Assembly: GCA_026126065.1 (NCBI GenBank)
Contig: JAHCJY010000002.1
Coordinates: 620,001 to 684,000, forward strand
Length of the DNA: 64,000 nucleotides
Direction of reading: 5' to 3'
DNA from: Bauldia sp.
Lineage (GTDB): Bacteria; Pseudomonadota; Alphaproteobacteria; Rhizobiales; Kaistiaceae
Shown here: in pieces, positions 40,153 through 50,153 of the stretch
How positions within the stretch are numbered: the stretch's first letter is position 1
How the letters are laid out: every line of letters starts with the position of its first letter
Program-made: the position numbers and the translations under genes
The notes under the pieces: model-generated
Told to the model about the DNA's origin: nothing
Seen by the model: only the letters and a program-made list of their open reading frames with translations
Database searches by the model: none

Positions 40153-40333
40153 GGCCGGACGATATCACCGCCGTAGTCCGCCTGCGGCAGAAGCGGGGCT
40201 TGGCCCTCGCGGGACGGCAACGCCCGAGACGGTAGCGGACGATGCCTGGCGCTCCGCCACGCGTTTCCCGGGCGAGGAACGGGCGTCCGCGTCCCCGGCA
40301 CGCGGACGGCCCGGACCGGCCCGAGATCGCGGC

Positions 40334-40462
40334 AACTGGGCGCGCGAACTCGGCCGCGCCGATTGCGCCGAAGTGCTTTCCGGCACCCTCGCGGAAGAGG
40401 AGGGGGCCGCCGACGAAGTCCTCACCGACCTTGCCGAGGGCGGGATCAACCGCCGGGCCGAA
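40334..40462 (+). pseudogene. Remnant of a DUF892 (YciE/YciF) ferritin-like gene, C-terminal part
   Basis: In one forward frame the DNA encodes NWARELGRADCAEVLSGTLA followed by EEEGAADEVLTDLAEGGINR. This matches the last helix pair of DUF892 ferritin-like stress proteins, whose C-terminal region typically has the form WAExLGxxxxAxLLxxTLxEE followed by ADExLTxLA. The N-terminal two-thirds of such a protein is not present, and the flanking sequence in frame is low-complexity. It is therefore a gene fragment. The rest of the gap between 40153 and 40694 shows no other gene. Confidence 0.6.
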
Positions 40463-40694
40463 CCGCCGCCGCCCGCCCCGACGCCGCCTGAGACTTGCCG
40501 CCGGGCGACGGCCCCGGGGGCCGCATCCTATCCTGGGTCGGGGTTCGGCCTGGGCCGCGGATTGGGCCGCTCTTGGGCGCCATGGGGAAGTAGCTCGTGC
40601 CCGAGCGGTTCCGCGGCCCTACTCGGTCCCGATGACCCGCGCCAACTGCTGTTCCCCCTCGCAACGCCCCGCGCGGCGCGGCGTGCTGCCGCCG

Positions 40695-40723
40695 TTGTCA
40701 AAGCCCGCGTCGCAGTCTATATC
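40695..40723 (+). promoter_or_regulatory. tRNA-Glu promoter
   Basis: TTGTCA (40695-40700), a 17-base spacer and TATATC (40718-40723) form a strong sigma-70-type promoter. The predicted start is about 18 bases upstream of the mature tRNA 5' end. Confidence 0.75.
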
Positions 40724-40748
40724 GCGGCCTCTCGACTGGCCCCGCGCA

Positions 40749-40824
40749 GCTCCCTTCGTCTAGAGGCCCAGGACGTCGCCCTCTCACGGCGAAAACAGGG
40801 GTTCGAATCCCCTAGGGAGCGCCA
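40749..40824 (+). tRNA. tRNA-Glu (anticodon CTC)
   Basis: A complete cloverleaf. Acceptor stem GCTCCCT (40749-40755) pairs with AGGGAGC (40814-40820). The D arm is GTC ... GGAC. The anticodon stem TCGCC/GGCGA holds loop CTCTCAC, anticodon CTC at 40783-40785, reading GAG. The T arm is AGGGG-TTCGAAT-CCCCT. Discriminator G and an encoded CCA (40822-40824) follow. A strong promoter lies upstream. Gene fragments lie on both sides, so the 3' end may have served as an integration site in the past. Confidence 0.95.
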
Positions 40825-40935
40825 TCGATTTCAGCCGTATTGATTTCGTTGCCCTTTTAGCCGCGTTCCTTAGCGGCGGGATTGGGTGGGGAATCTTCGT
40901 TCTCGGTTCGGCGTCGGAGGCTTCCAACTTAACGC

Positions 40936-41010
40936 GATGGCCTCGCGGACGACGAGCGGCTGATGATCCTCGGCTTCTTCGCCGCGTCCGAGAGCCTCGT
41001 GGCCAACAAC
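40936..41010 (+). pseudogene. Remnant of a ribonucleotide reductase beta subunit (nrdB) gene
   Basis: A forward frame encodes DGLADDERLMILGFFAASES then LVANN. Ribonucleotide reductase small subunits have the conserved stretch LTxDERxxxKRxLGFFxxxxSLVANN, so this is an internal piece with a few codons deleted before LGFF. Before and after it the similarity stops. It is a 75-bp fragment, with no other part of nrdB visible in the 302-bp gap (40825-41126) between the tRNA and the catalase gene. Confidence 0.55.
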
Positions 41011-41126
41011 AGGCTGACAAGGTCATGGCCCGGACACCTACTGTTCCGGCGGAGACTCGCGATCGGTTCGCTCGTCCGGGGCGTGTGCGAACTTACGCAG
41101 TCCAGTCCGGCAGGTGACCCGACGCC

Positions 41127-43238
<2,112 letters not shown>

Positions 43239-43625
43239 ATTTGCTCCCGGATCAGGATCGAGGTCGAGGAAGCGAACGCGCCCACGTAGGTGTCGTTTCC
43301 CGTACGATTTCGTACCGTCATGGCGAAATCGCTTCCTTGCCGCTCGGTTGAGATCGAAGCGTCGGGCAGGTGGCGGCTTCTCGAGCGCCCGAAATGCACT
43401 CGACGGCGAGCGCTGCCGGGATCGACAACGCGGGCGGCCGCTGGCGTTGCGGCAGATCAATGCCCCCGGTGCGAAGCGCTGCAACCCTTGAGGGTCAAGG
43501 GCGTTCTTCCGGTGTGAAGAAGACGATCGTAGCCACGCAGCGACGTGAACTGCCGCGCCCGCGTCCCCGCACCGGCGCGGGAGTTCGCGCGCGGCTCGCT
43601 CCGATGCCGGAGGGAGGGGTGTGAC
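43239..43625. other. 387-bp divergent regulatory region, katE / receiver-Crp gene
   Basis: No convincing gene. It must hold both promoters, but no -35/-10 pair or Crp/Fnr-type palindrome stands out. Short open frames on both strands lack ribosome sites and family motifs. Confidence 0.4.
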
Positions 43626-44684
43626 GTGAGGGGTGGCGCGACCGCAGACACACATTCCCTGCTCATCGTGGGCGACGGCCGGGAGGACGCCCGCACGCTC
43701 GCCAATGGGCTGCGGCGTCACGGTCACCAGGTCCTCGGGCCGGTGGAAACGGTCGAGGATGCGCTCGCGGTCCTTGACGGCACTTCGCCGCCTGACGGTG
43801 CGGTGTTCGATCTCCCGCTCGACACCGGCTGGAGCAGTCCGATCGCCGAGGCCCTGCGCCGGCGCGGGGTACCGTTCGTCTTCACCGTTGTGGGAGCAGA
43901 CACGACCGGCGGCCCGTCCCCGAACGTATCGCCCGACCCGACCCGGATCGTCGACATGCTGTTCCGGCGGCCCGCTTCCGTCGCGGGCAACACGCTCCTC
44001 GCGCGGATGCCGCCGGGCGTCGCCGCCGCCCTGGCTCCCCACCTCGTCGCCACCGATCTCGGACCGGCCTCGGTGCTGCAGGAGCCGGACAAGCCGGCGG
44101 AGCAGGTGCATTTTCCCTCGACCGCGATCCTTTCCGTGGTCGGTCCTGCCTCCACGCGCCGGCCGGGCGCCGAGATCGCTCTCATCGGCTTCGAGGGCAT
44201 GACCGGCATTCCCGAAGTCCTCGACGGCGAGGCCTGGCCGTTTGCGACGATCGTCCAGGTCGGTGGCGAGACGCTGGCGATGGACGCAGGGCGATTCCGC
44301 ACCCTCCTTACGGACCGACGCGATCTCCGCGACTTCCTGCTGCGCTACGTGCAGGCCTTCCTCGTCCAGACGGGCGACACCGCGCTGGCCAACGCGCGCG
44401 GGGTGCTGAGCCAGCGCCTCGCCCGCCGCGTGCTGATGACGCATGACCGCGCCGCTTCCGACGTCCTGCCGCTGACGCACCAGCAGCTCGCCACGATGCT
44501 CGGCGTACGCCGGGCGAGCGTCACCGAGGCTCTGCACCTGTTCGAGGGCGACGGCATCGTGCGCTCGCTGCGCGGCCGCCTTCTCGTGCGCAACCGCGCC
44601 GCTCTCCTTGAAGTCGCTTCGGGCTACTACGGAACGGCCGAGGCGGCTTACGAGCGGCTCATCGGAAGCCCGACGCACCCCTGA
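43626..44684 (+). CDS. Receiver-Crp/Fnr fusion transcriptional regulator
   Basis: 352 residues from GTG 43626, behind a GGAGGG-rich stretch. Domain 1 (about 10-105) is a receiver of the rhizobial single-domain type: [40 protein letters not shown] and [15 protein letters not shown]. The acidic pair is reduced to one Asp (GDG), the phosphoacceptor Asp is kept in FDLPLD, and the conserved Lys is replaced in FRRPAS. Domain 2 (about 120-260) is Crp-like without the full cyclic-nucleotide site. Domain 3 is the Crp winged helix ([20 protein letters not shown], then [19 protein letters not shown]). It is divergent from katE and is probably its regulator. Such a fusion is uncommon. Confidence 0.8.
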   Translation: MRGGATADTHSLLIVGDGREDARTLANGLRRHGHQVLGPVETVEDALAVLDGTSPPDGAVFDLPLDTGWSSPIAEALRRRGVPFVFTVVGADTTGGPSPNVSPDPTRIVDMLFRRPASVAGNTLLARMPPGVAAALAPHLVATDLGPASVLQEPDKPAEQVHFPSTAILSVVGPASTRRPGAEIALIGFEGMTGIPEVLDGEAWPFATIVQVGGETLAMDAGRFRTLLTDRRDLRDFLLRYVQAFLVQTGDTALANARGVLSQRLARRVLMTHDRAASDVLPLTHQQLATMLGVRRASVTEALHLFEGDGIVRSLRGRLLVRNRAALLEVASGYYGTAEAAYERLIGSPTHP

Positions 44685-44968
44685 GTGCGGCCCGGGAGAA
44701 GAAGGACGTCGCCCGCGGATCAACCCTGTCCGCGCCGGCCGCACGCAATCTCGCGACATGAGAGTCCCGGCATCCTGGCCGTGGCGCACTTTGCTTCGGT
44801 TTGCGATCCGGCGCCGAATGTTACAGGATCGCCACAAGTAAAGGGGGCCTCGCGGTTTCGATCTTCAGGCCGAACGCTGCTGGCGCACCGCTCAGTTGCG
44901 GCGCACGAAGCGGCGTTGCGGCCCGATGCTTGCACCTTGCCCGACACGATCACCGACGGAGAAATGGG

Positions 44969-45802
44969 ATGTCGCTTGCATTTCTGACCCGCAACCGCCT
45001 TGCCGCCGCCGCCGTTGTAGTGGCGATCGCAGCCGGAACCGCCATCGCCCAGGAGGGAACGACGCAGGATCCGCGCCTGTTCACTCCCGGCAAACTCACC
45101 GTTTCGACCAGCGACCCGTCCTATCCGCCGTGGGTGCTGAACAACGATCCCGCCGCCGGCGAGGGATTCGAGGCCGCGCTCGTCTATGCGCTCGCCGCCG
45201 AGATGGGCTTTGCCCGCGAAGACGTGGTCTGGGTCGACGAGACCTTCGAGGCGGCCATCGCGCCGGGCGACAAGCGCTACGACTTCTCCATCCAGCAGAT
45301 CTCGGTCACGGCCGAGCGCGCGGCGGTCGCGACCTTCTCGCGCGTCTACTACCAGCCGGAGAAAGCGCTCATCGTCCTCGCGGGCAGCCCGCTCGAGGAT
45401 GCCGCGACCTTCGCCGACCTCCGCGCCGCGCGCTGGGGCGTCGCCATCGGGACGACGGACCTCGACTATGTCGAGAACGTGCTCGGGATCACCAATGCCG
45501 CCGTCTACAACGACCAGGCGGGCGTGTTCCTGGCGATGCAGGCCGGCCAGATCGACGCCACCGTGACCGCCCTGCCGACCGCCCTCTATGTGACGGCAGT
45601 GCAGGTCCCGGACGCGCGCATTGCCGCTCTCCTCCCGATCGACGAGCGCGACGAAGGTTTTGGTCTCCTGTTCGAGTACGAGAACCCCCTGGTCGACTGG
45701 GTGGACGCGGCGCTCGGCGCGCTGATCGACGCCGGCGTGGTCGATGAGATTGCCGCCCAGTACCTCACGGGCGATCTCAACGCCCGCGTGATCACCGAAT
45801 GA
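44969..45802 (+). CDS. Polar amino acid ABC transporter, periplasmic receptor
   Basis: 277 residues from ATG 44969, with ACGGAG upstream. A signal peptide (VVVAIAAGTAIAQ) precedes a type II periplasmic-binding domain: KLTVSTSDPSYPPWVLNNDP, FEAALVYALAAEMGF, then YDFSIQQISVTAERAAVATF (the family's bad-T-xER pattern) and FLAMQAGQIDATVTALPTAL. This is the SBP_bac_3 family that binds polar amino acids. It is the first gene of a three-gene operon, with stop/start overlap (ATGA) to the permease gene. The ligand is not predictable. Confidence 0.88.
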   Translation: MSLAFLTRNRLAAAAVVVAIAAGTAIAQEGTTQDPRLFTPGKLTVSTSDPSYPPWVLNNDPAAGEGFEAALVYALAAEMGFAREDVVWVDETFEAAIAPGDKRYDFSIQQISVTAERAAVATFSRVYYQPEKALIVLAGSPLEDAATFADLRAARWGVAIGTTDLDYVENVLGITNAAVYNDQAGVFLAMQAGQIDATVTALPTALYVTAVQVPDARIAALLPIDERDEGFGLLFEYENPLVDWVDAALGALIDAGVVDEIAAQYLTGDLNARVITE

Positions 45803-46686
45803 GTTCAGGCGACTCGTCGCCGGACTCTCGGAACGAGGCGGACCGGACGGGCGCTGCGGCGCCCGCCCGGCCGCTTCGGCGCCGGCGGGAATTCCGCTGG
45901 ACGCCTATCCTCATCAGCATCGCCAGTGTCGTCGTCGTATTCGGCACCGTTGCCTATTTCGTCGGCCGCAGCGAGCAGTGGCCCCGCATCAGGCGCCAGT
46001 TCTTCAACTGGGACGCCATGGTGGACTCCTTCCCCGACGTCCTTCGGGGTTTCTGGCTGAACCTCGAGATCTGGGTCATCTGCATCGTTTCGATCGGCAC
46101 CTGGGCCCTGGTGCTGACCCTGTTCCGCGTGCTGCGCGGCCCGTGGTTCACGCCGCTGCGGGTGTTCGCGATCGTTTATGTCGATCTCTTCCGCGGCATC
46201 CCGGCGCTGCTCCTGGTGGTGCTCTTCGGCTTCGGCATCCCGGCGCTCCGCATCCCCAACCTGCCGTCGAGCGCCCTGTTCTGGGGCGTGGTGGCGATGA
46301 CGCTCAGCTACGCGGCTTACGCCACGGAGGTCTATCGCTCCGGCATCGACGCGGTGCATGACGGGCAGCGCGCCGCCGCGAAGGCGCTCGGCCTGACTCA
46401 GCTCCAGGCGATGCGCTACGCCATCCTGCCGCAGGCGATCCGGAACGTCGTGCCGGCCCTCCTGAACCTTGCCGTGGCCCTCCAGAAGGACGTGGCGCTC
46501 CTGTCGGTCATCGGCATTCGCGACGCGGTCCGTGAGGCCCAGATCTACATGAATCAGTTCTTCAATTACTCTTCCTATCTCGTTGCCGCCGCACTGTTCC
46601 TCGTGACGACCATCCCTCTCGCCCGGTTCGTCGACTACCTGACGCGCCGCGACCGGGAGCGCCGGCTCCAGGGCGGGATGATCTGA
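45799..46686 (+). CDS. Polar amino acid ABC transporter, permease
   Basis: 295 residues, start overlapping the receptor stop. One permease of the HisM/GlnP type: five to six membrane helices, with the cytoplasmic N terminus basic and charged (GAAAPARPLRRRREFR), GFWLNLEIWVICIVSIGTWA, FRGIPALLLVVLFGFGIPAL, AMTLSYAAYATEVYRSGIDA and the EAA loop DGQRAAAKALGLTQLQAMRY, followed by AILPQAIRNVVPALLNLAVA. A single permease means a homodimer in the membrane. Two bases separate it from the ATPase gene. Confidence 0.9.
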   Translation: MSSGDSSPDSRNEADRTGAAAPARPLRRRREFRWTPILISIASVVVVFGTVAYFVGRSEQWPRIRRQFFNWDAMVDSFPDVLRGFWLNLEIWVICIVSIGTWALVLTLFRVLRGPWFTPLRVFAIVYVDLFRGIPALLLVVLFGFGIPALRIPNLPSSALFWGVVAMTLSYAAYATEVYRSGIDAVHDGQRAAAKALGLTQLQAMRYAILPQAIRNVVPALLNLAVALQKDVALLSVIGIRDAVREAQIYMNQFFNYSSYLVAAALFLVTTIPLARFVDYLTRRDRERRLQGGMI

Positions 46687-46687
46687 A

Positions 46688-47431
46688 GTGACCCGTCTCC
46701 AGGTCGAACGGCTGACCAAGTTCTACGGCGAGAAGCTCGTCCTCGACGGCATCGACCTGTCGGTCGCGGCGCACGAGGTCGTGGCGCTGATCGGGGCCTC
46801 CGGCTCCGGCAAGTCGACGCTCCTCCGCTGCATCAATCGCCTCGTCGACTTCGATGCCGGCCGCATCCTCCTGGACGGAGTGCCCATCGATCACGAAAGC
46901 TTCGGCGCAAACGGCCTCTACCGGCGGGTCGGCATCGTCTTCCAGTCGTTCAACCTCTTCCCGCATCTGAGCGTGCTGCAGAACATCACCCTCGCGCCAC
47001 GGAAGGTTCACGGCGTGCCGCGCCGCGAGGCCGAGGACGCCGCACGCGCCCTGCTTGCGGTGTTCGGGATGTCGGAATGCGTGGCGCAGTATCCCGAACA
47101 GCTCTCCGGCGGGCAGCAGCAGCGTGTGGCCATCATCCGGTCGCTTGCGAACAACCCGGATGTCCTGCTCCTTGACGAGGTGACCGGCGCGCTCGACCCG
47201 GAACTGATCGGCGAGGTCCTGAAGATCGTCCGCGACCTCAAGGACAAGGGCATGACGATGGTGATCGTCACGCACGAAATGGGGTTCGCCCGCGATGTGT
47301 CCGATCGCGTCTGCTACCTCGAGGGCGGCCGCATCATCGAGGACGGCGCGCCGGCGGAGGTGTTCACGCGCCCGCAGCACCCCCGCACGCAGAAATTCCT
47401 CGAACGCATCATCGCGTCGGGGCGCCTCTGA
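46688..47431 (+). CDS. Polar amino acid ABC transporter, ATPase
   Basis: 247 residues from GTG 46688. The ATPase of the GlnQ/HisP family. Walker A GASGSGKSTLLRCIN, Q-loop VFQSFNLFPHLSVLQNI, signature LSGGQQQRVAIIRSLANN, Walker B VLLLDEVTGALDPELIGEVL, H-loop VIVTHEMGFARDVSDRV. In most relatives the Walker B reads DEPTSALD; here DEVTGALD is an allowed variant. It completes the receptor-permease-ATPase operon. A Rhizobiales-type palindrome lies immediately after the stop. Confidence 0.93.
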   Translation: MTRLQVERLTKFYGEKLVLDGIDLSVAAHEVVALIGASGSGKSTLLRCINRLVDFDAGRILLDGVPIDHESFGANGLYRRVGIVFQSFNLFPHLSVLQNITLAPRKVHGVPRREAEDAARALLAVFGMSECVAQYPEQLSGGQQQRVAIIRSLANNPDVLLLDEVTGALDPELIGEVLKIVRDLKDKGMTMVIVTHEMGFARDVSDRVCYLEGGRIIEDGAPAEVFTRPQHPRTQKFLERIIASGRL

Positions 47432-47432
47432 A

Positions 47433-47530
47433 GCATGATCCGAAGAAGTGGTGCCGGTCTTTCGCAAGGATCATGCTCCACCAGCGAATCGGCGCTGGAG
47501 CGCGGTCCGGCTTGATCGGATCACGCTCTA
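47433..47530. repeat. Rhizobiales-type intergenic palindrome
   Basis: GCATGATCC (47433-47441) and GGATCATGC (47468-47476) are exact inverses, and a second weaker palindrome (GAGCG at 47498 to CGCTC near 47528) follows. The arrangement GCATGATCCGAAGAAGTGG and GGATCATGC resembles a repeat scattered widely between genes in Rhizobiales. It may act as a terminator for the ABC operon. Confidence 0.65.
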
Positions 47531-47595
47531 GCGAAGTTGCTTCCGCGTCCGCGCCGCGGGGCGCTATGCTGGGAGCGAGTTCCCGGGAGACGAAA

Positions 47596-47886
47596 GTGCA
47601 CCTCGTCCAGCTGCTGCTGCCGCTCGGCGCCGACCAGAACGAAATCTCCCAGATCCGCGCGGAGCTGTCCGAGCGGTTCGGCGGGCTGACCGTCTACTCG
47701 CGCGCGCCGGCCGAGGGCTTCTGGCGTGACGACGCAAGCCGCACCGTCCGCGACGACATCGTCATCGTCGAGGTCATGGCGGCGATCTGGGACCCCGTAT
47801 GGTGGCGCAGCTACCGCGCCCGCCTCGAACGCCGCCTGGGCGAGGAGGAACTCGTCATCCGCGCTGTCCCGATCGAGCGGGTGTGA
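47596..47886 (+). CDS. Small conserved-looking protein, unknown
   Basis: 96 residues from GTG 47596, with CGGGAGACG upstream; the longer frame from 47473 runs through the repeat. The sequence looks like a compact alpha/beta domain: VQLLLPLGADQNEISQIRAE, LSERFGGLTVYSRAPAEGFW, then DDIVIVEVMAAIWDPVWWRS and a C-terminal charged helix with a final VIRAVPIERV strand. No family name is known to me. It lies between the ABC operon and dinB, and is probably cytoplasmic. The gap to dinB (47887-48023) holds a GTGAG/CTCAC-rich imperfect inverted repeat and no gene. Confidence 0.55.
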   Translation: MHLVQLLLPLGADQNEISQIRAELSERFGGLTVYSRAPAEGFWRDDASRTVRDDIVIVEVMAAIWDPVWWRSYRARLERRLGEEELVIRAVPIERV

Positions 47887-48023
47887 CGCTGTCGCGTGAG
47901 TAGTCAGTGGTGCGTGGTTGGGAGATCCCCGCCAGCCCCGTCACTCACCACTCACCCCCCGCCCGTCCCCCGATTGACGCCGCCTCGCTTCGAACATATC
48001 GTGAACATCGGCGGCAGGTGGCG

Positions 48024-49358
48024 ATGATGGAAACGGGAACCCTCGACCTTGCGGGAGGACGGGACGCGACGGAACGCGCGCCGTCTGCGGTGGCCCTTAT
48101 CGGCGTGGAACGCCGTGCGGCAACCGTGCTCCATGCCGATCTCGACGCCTTCTATGCCTCGGTGGAGCAGCTCCTCGATCCGTCGCTCCGCGGAAAGCCG
48201 ATCGCGGTGGGCGGCGGCGTCGTGCTCGCCGCGTCCTACGAGGCGAAGGCGTTCGGCGTCAGGGGCGGCATGCCGGGCCGCGAGGCGAAGCAGCTCTGCC
48301 CGCAACTGATCTTCGTCGGCGGCCATTTCACGGAATACCAGCGCCTCGGCGACGCGGCCATCGCGGTCCTCAACGACTTCACTCCCGCGGTGGAGCGCAT
48401 CTCGATCGACGAGGCCTTTGCCGACGTGGCCGGGTCGGAGCACCTCTTCGGTTCGCCCGAGGCGATGGCGCGGGAGGTCCGCCGGCGGGTCCGGGTGGAA
48501 CTCGGCCTGCCGATCTCGATCGGCATCGCGCGCACGAAGCATCTGGCGAAGGTCGCCTCGCAGGTCGCCAAACCCGACGGGCTCCTCGTTGTCGACCCGG
48601 CGCGGGAACTCGATTTCCTGCACGAGTTGCCCGTGGAGCTGCTGTGGGGCGTCGGCCCCGCCACCAAAGCGCGACTCGCCACGATCGGCGTGACACGGAT
48701 CGGCGAACTCGCCCGCACCCCCGGCTACTCGCTCGAGCGTATCCTTGGCCAGGCGATCGGCAGCAAGCTCGGCGACCTCGCCTGGAACCGCGACCCACGG
48801 CGGATCGTGACGGACCGGCGGGCACGCTCCATCGGCGCCCAGTCGGCTCTCGGCCGCAAGCCGCCGACGCGCCACGTGATCGTGCCCGCCCTGCTCCACC
48901 TCGCCGACCGCGTGGCGAGCCGGCTCCGAGCGGGTGGCCGTGGCGGACGCACCATCACCGTGCGCGTGCGCTTCGCGGACTTCCGGGCGATCACGCGATC
49001 GATCACGCTGCCGGTCTCGATCGCTGCGACCGGGATGATCAGCGAGGTCGCGCAGGATCTGGTGCGGATAGCCCTCGCCGATCATCCCGGCGAGCGCTGG
49101 ATCACGCTCCTGGCGATCGGCGTTTCGCACCTGGAGGACCAGGCCGAACTGCAACTGGAACTGCCATTGCGGAGCCGGAACGACGAGCGCCGCAGCCCCG
49201 GATCGCCGACCGGAGCGGCGCGGTGGGTCGCCGACCGGGCGGTCGATGCCATCCGGGAGCGCTTCGGCCGCGACGCGGTGGGCTATGGCGCTGCGGCGCT
49301 CGAGGCGCCGCGCTCCGTCCCCGATGCCTTCCGCGAGCTCGCGGAGCGCAGCCTCTGA
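48024..49358 (+). CDS. dinB: DNA polymerase IV (Y family)
   Basis: 444 residues from ATG 48024; the longer frame from 47907 is unlikely. Translesion DNA polymerase. Seen: the palm motif TVLHADLDAFYASVEQLLDP with metal Asp, GVVLAASYEAKAFGVRGGMP, the catalytic RISIDEAFADVAG, thumb IGIARTKHLAKVASQVAKPD, and the helix-hairpin-helix VELLWGVGPATKARLATIGV. The C-terminal little-finger domain runs to about residue 370 and is followed by a sliding-clamp-binding peptide QLELPL, then a tail. An uncommon Ala replaces the usual Leu in SIDEAF(L)DV. No LexA box was identified upstream. Confidence 0.93.
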   Translation: MMETGTLDLAGGRDATERAPSAVALIGVERRAATVLHADLDAFYASVEQLLDPSLRGKPIAVGGGVVLAASYEAKAFGVRGGMPGREAKQLCPQLIFVGGHFTEYQRLGDAAIAVLNDFTPAVERISIDEAFADVAGSEHLFGSPEAMAREVRRRVRVELGLPISIGIARTKHLAKVASQVAKPDGLLVVDPARELDFLHELPVELLWGVGPATKARLATIGVTRIGELARTPGYSLERILGQAIGSKLGDLAWNRDPRRIVTDRRARSIGAQSALGRKPPTRHVIVPALLHLADRVASRLRAGGRGGRTITVRVRFADFRAITRSITLPVSIAATGMISEVAQDLVRIALADHPGERWITLLAIGVSHLEDQAELQLELPLRSRNDERRSPGSPTGAARWVADRAVDAIRERFGRDAVGYGAAALEAPRSVPDAFRELAERSL

Positions 49359-49600
49359 GCGAAGCGCCGGCGCGAGGGTCGTCCCGTTTCCCCGGACCGA
49401 CGGCGATCGGCCGGCAGGGGCTGCGACCCGCGACGCAGGAAGGCGTTTCATCCCCGCGCGACGACCAACGGCCAGAATGGACGATCACGCAGGCGACGGG
49501 GCATCAAACATGACTTTGTGAGTCGACTTATCATCTTGGTCACCCTACGCCTTGCCATAGCGGCGCAATCGTCGCCGCACTCATAGCAGGAGCAGTGGAA

Positions 49601-50125
49601 ATGAATCGCATTACGGTTGCGATGGCTGCGTTCGCGGCCACCCTTGCAGCGGGCCCGGCTTTCGCCATCGACGTCACGGTCGGCGGCGGCGAGGACGTCG
49701 ACGCGATCGTCGGCAAGCCGATGAACGTCAATCGCAACATCGACGACACGATGAACCAGAACCGCGGCGTCACCACGCCACCCGCCGTCATCAACCCGAT
49801 GGCGCCCGACGTCGGCGCCATGATGGTCGCTGCCGATACCGGCACGCCCCCGTTCGCCGTCATCGAGGCGGCCGACGCGGTCGGCATGGCGGTGGTCACC
49901 AATGACGGCACGCCGGTCGGGACTGTGGCTTCGGTCGAGACGACCACCGACGGCATCACGGTGCTCGTGGTCGACCTCGATCCGGCCATTGGTGGCGCTG
50001 ACCGCATCGCCGTTCGCCTGGACGCGGTCGTCATGACCGAAGCCGGCTTCGCAATCCAGACGGACGCTGCCGATCTCGAGGCATCGCTGATGGCGGCGCT
50101 CGCCCCGCCGGTCGCGACGCCGTAG
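49601..50125 (+). CDS. Exported PRC-barrel-like protein
   Basis: 174 residues from ATG 49601, with AGGAG at nine bases. A signal peptide ends at AGPAFAI. The middle region is Asn/Asp-rich (KPMNVNRNIDDTMNQNRGVT). The C-terminal half (about 90-165) resembles a PRC-barrel: VGMAVVTNDGTPVGTVASVE, then a GITVLVVDLDPAIGGADRIA strand pair and AVRLDAVVMTEAGFAIQTDA. Exported PRC-barrel proteins are frequent in alphaproteobacteria, with unknown roles. It is convergent with the sensor kinase gene, 28 bp away. The gap upstream (49359-49600) shows no gene. Confidence 0.65.
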   Translation: MNRITVAMAAFAATLAAGPAFAIDVTVGGGEDVDAIVGKPMNVNRNIDDTMNQNRGVTTPPAVINPMAPDVGAMMVAADTGTPPFAVIEAADAVGMAVVTNDGTPVGTVASVETTTDGITVLVVDLDPAIGGADRIAVRLDAVVMTEAGFAIQTDAADLEASLMAALAPPVATP

Positions 50126-50153
50126 CGCTTCCCCCCGCAGTAGACCGGACGGG

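Noticed and set aside
40151..40843. 230-codon open frame covering the DUF892 remnant and the tRNA
   Set aside because: Only the short DUF892 segment is protein-like, and the frame reads through the tRNA gene. It is better described as a remnant.
43239..44837. N-terminal extension of the katE open frame, over 500 codons
   Set aside because: It runs antisense through the receiver-Crp gene and is low-complexity. The catalase homology begins after ATG 43238, which has a ribosome site.
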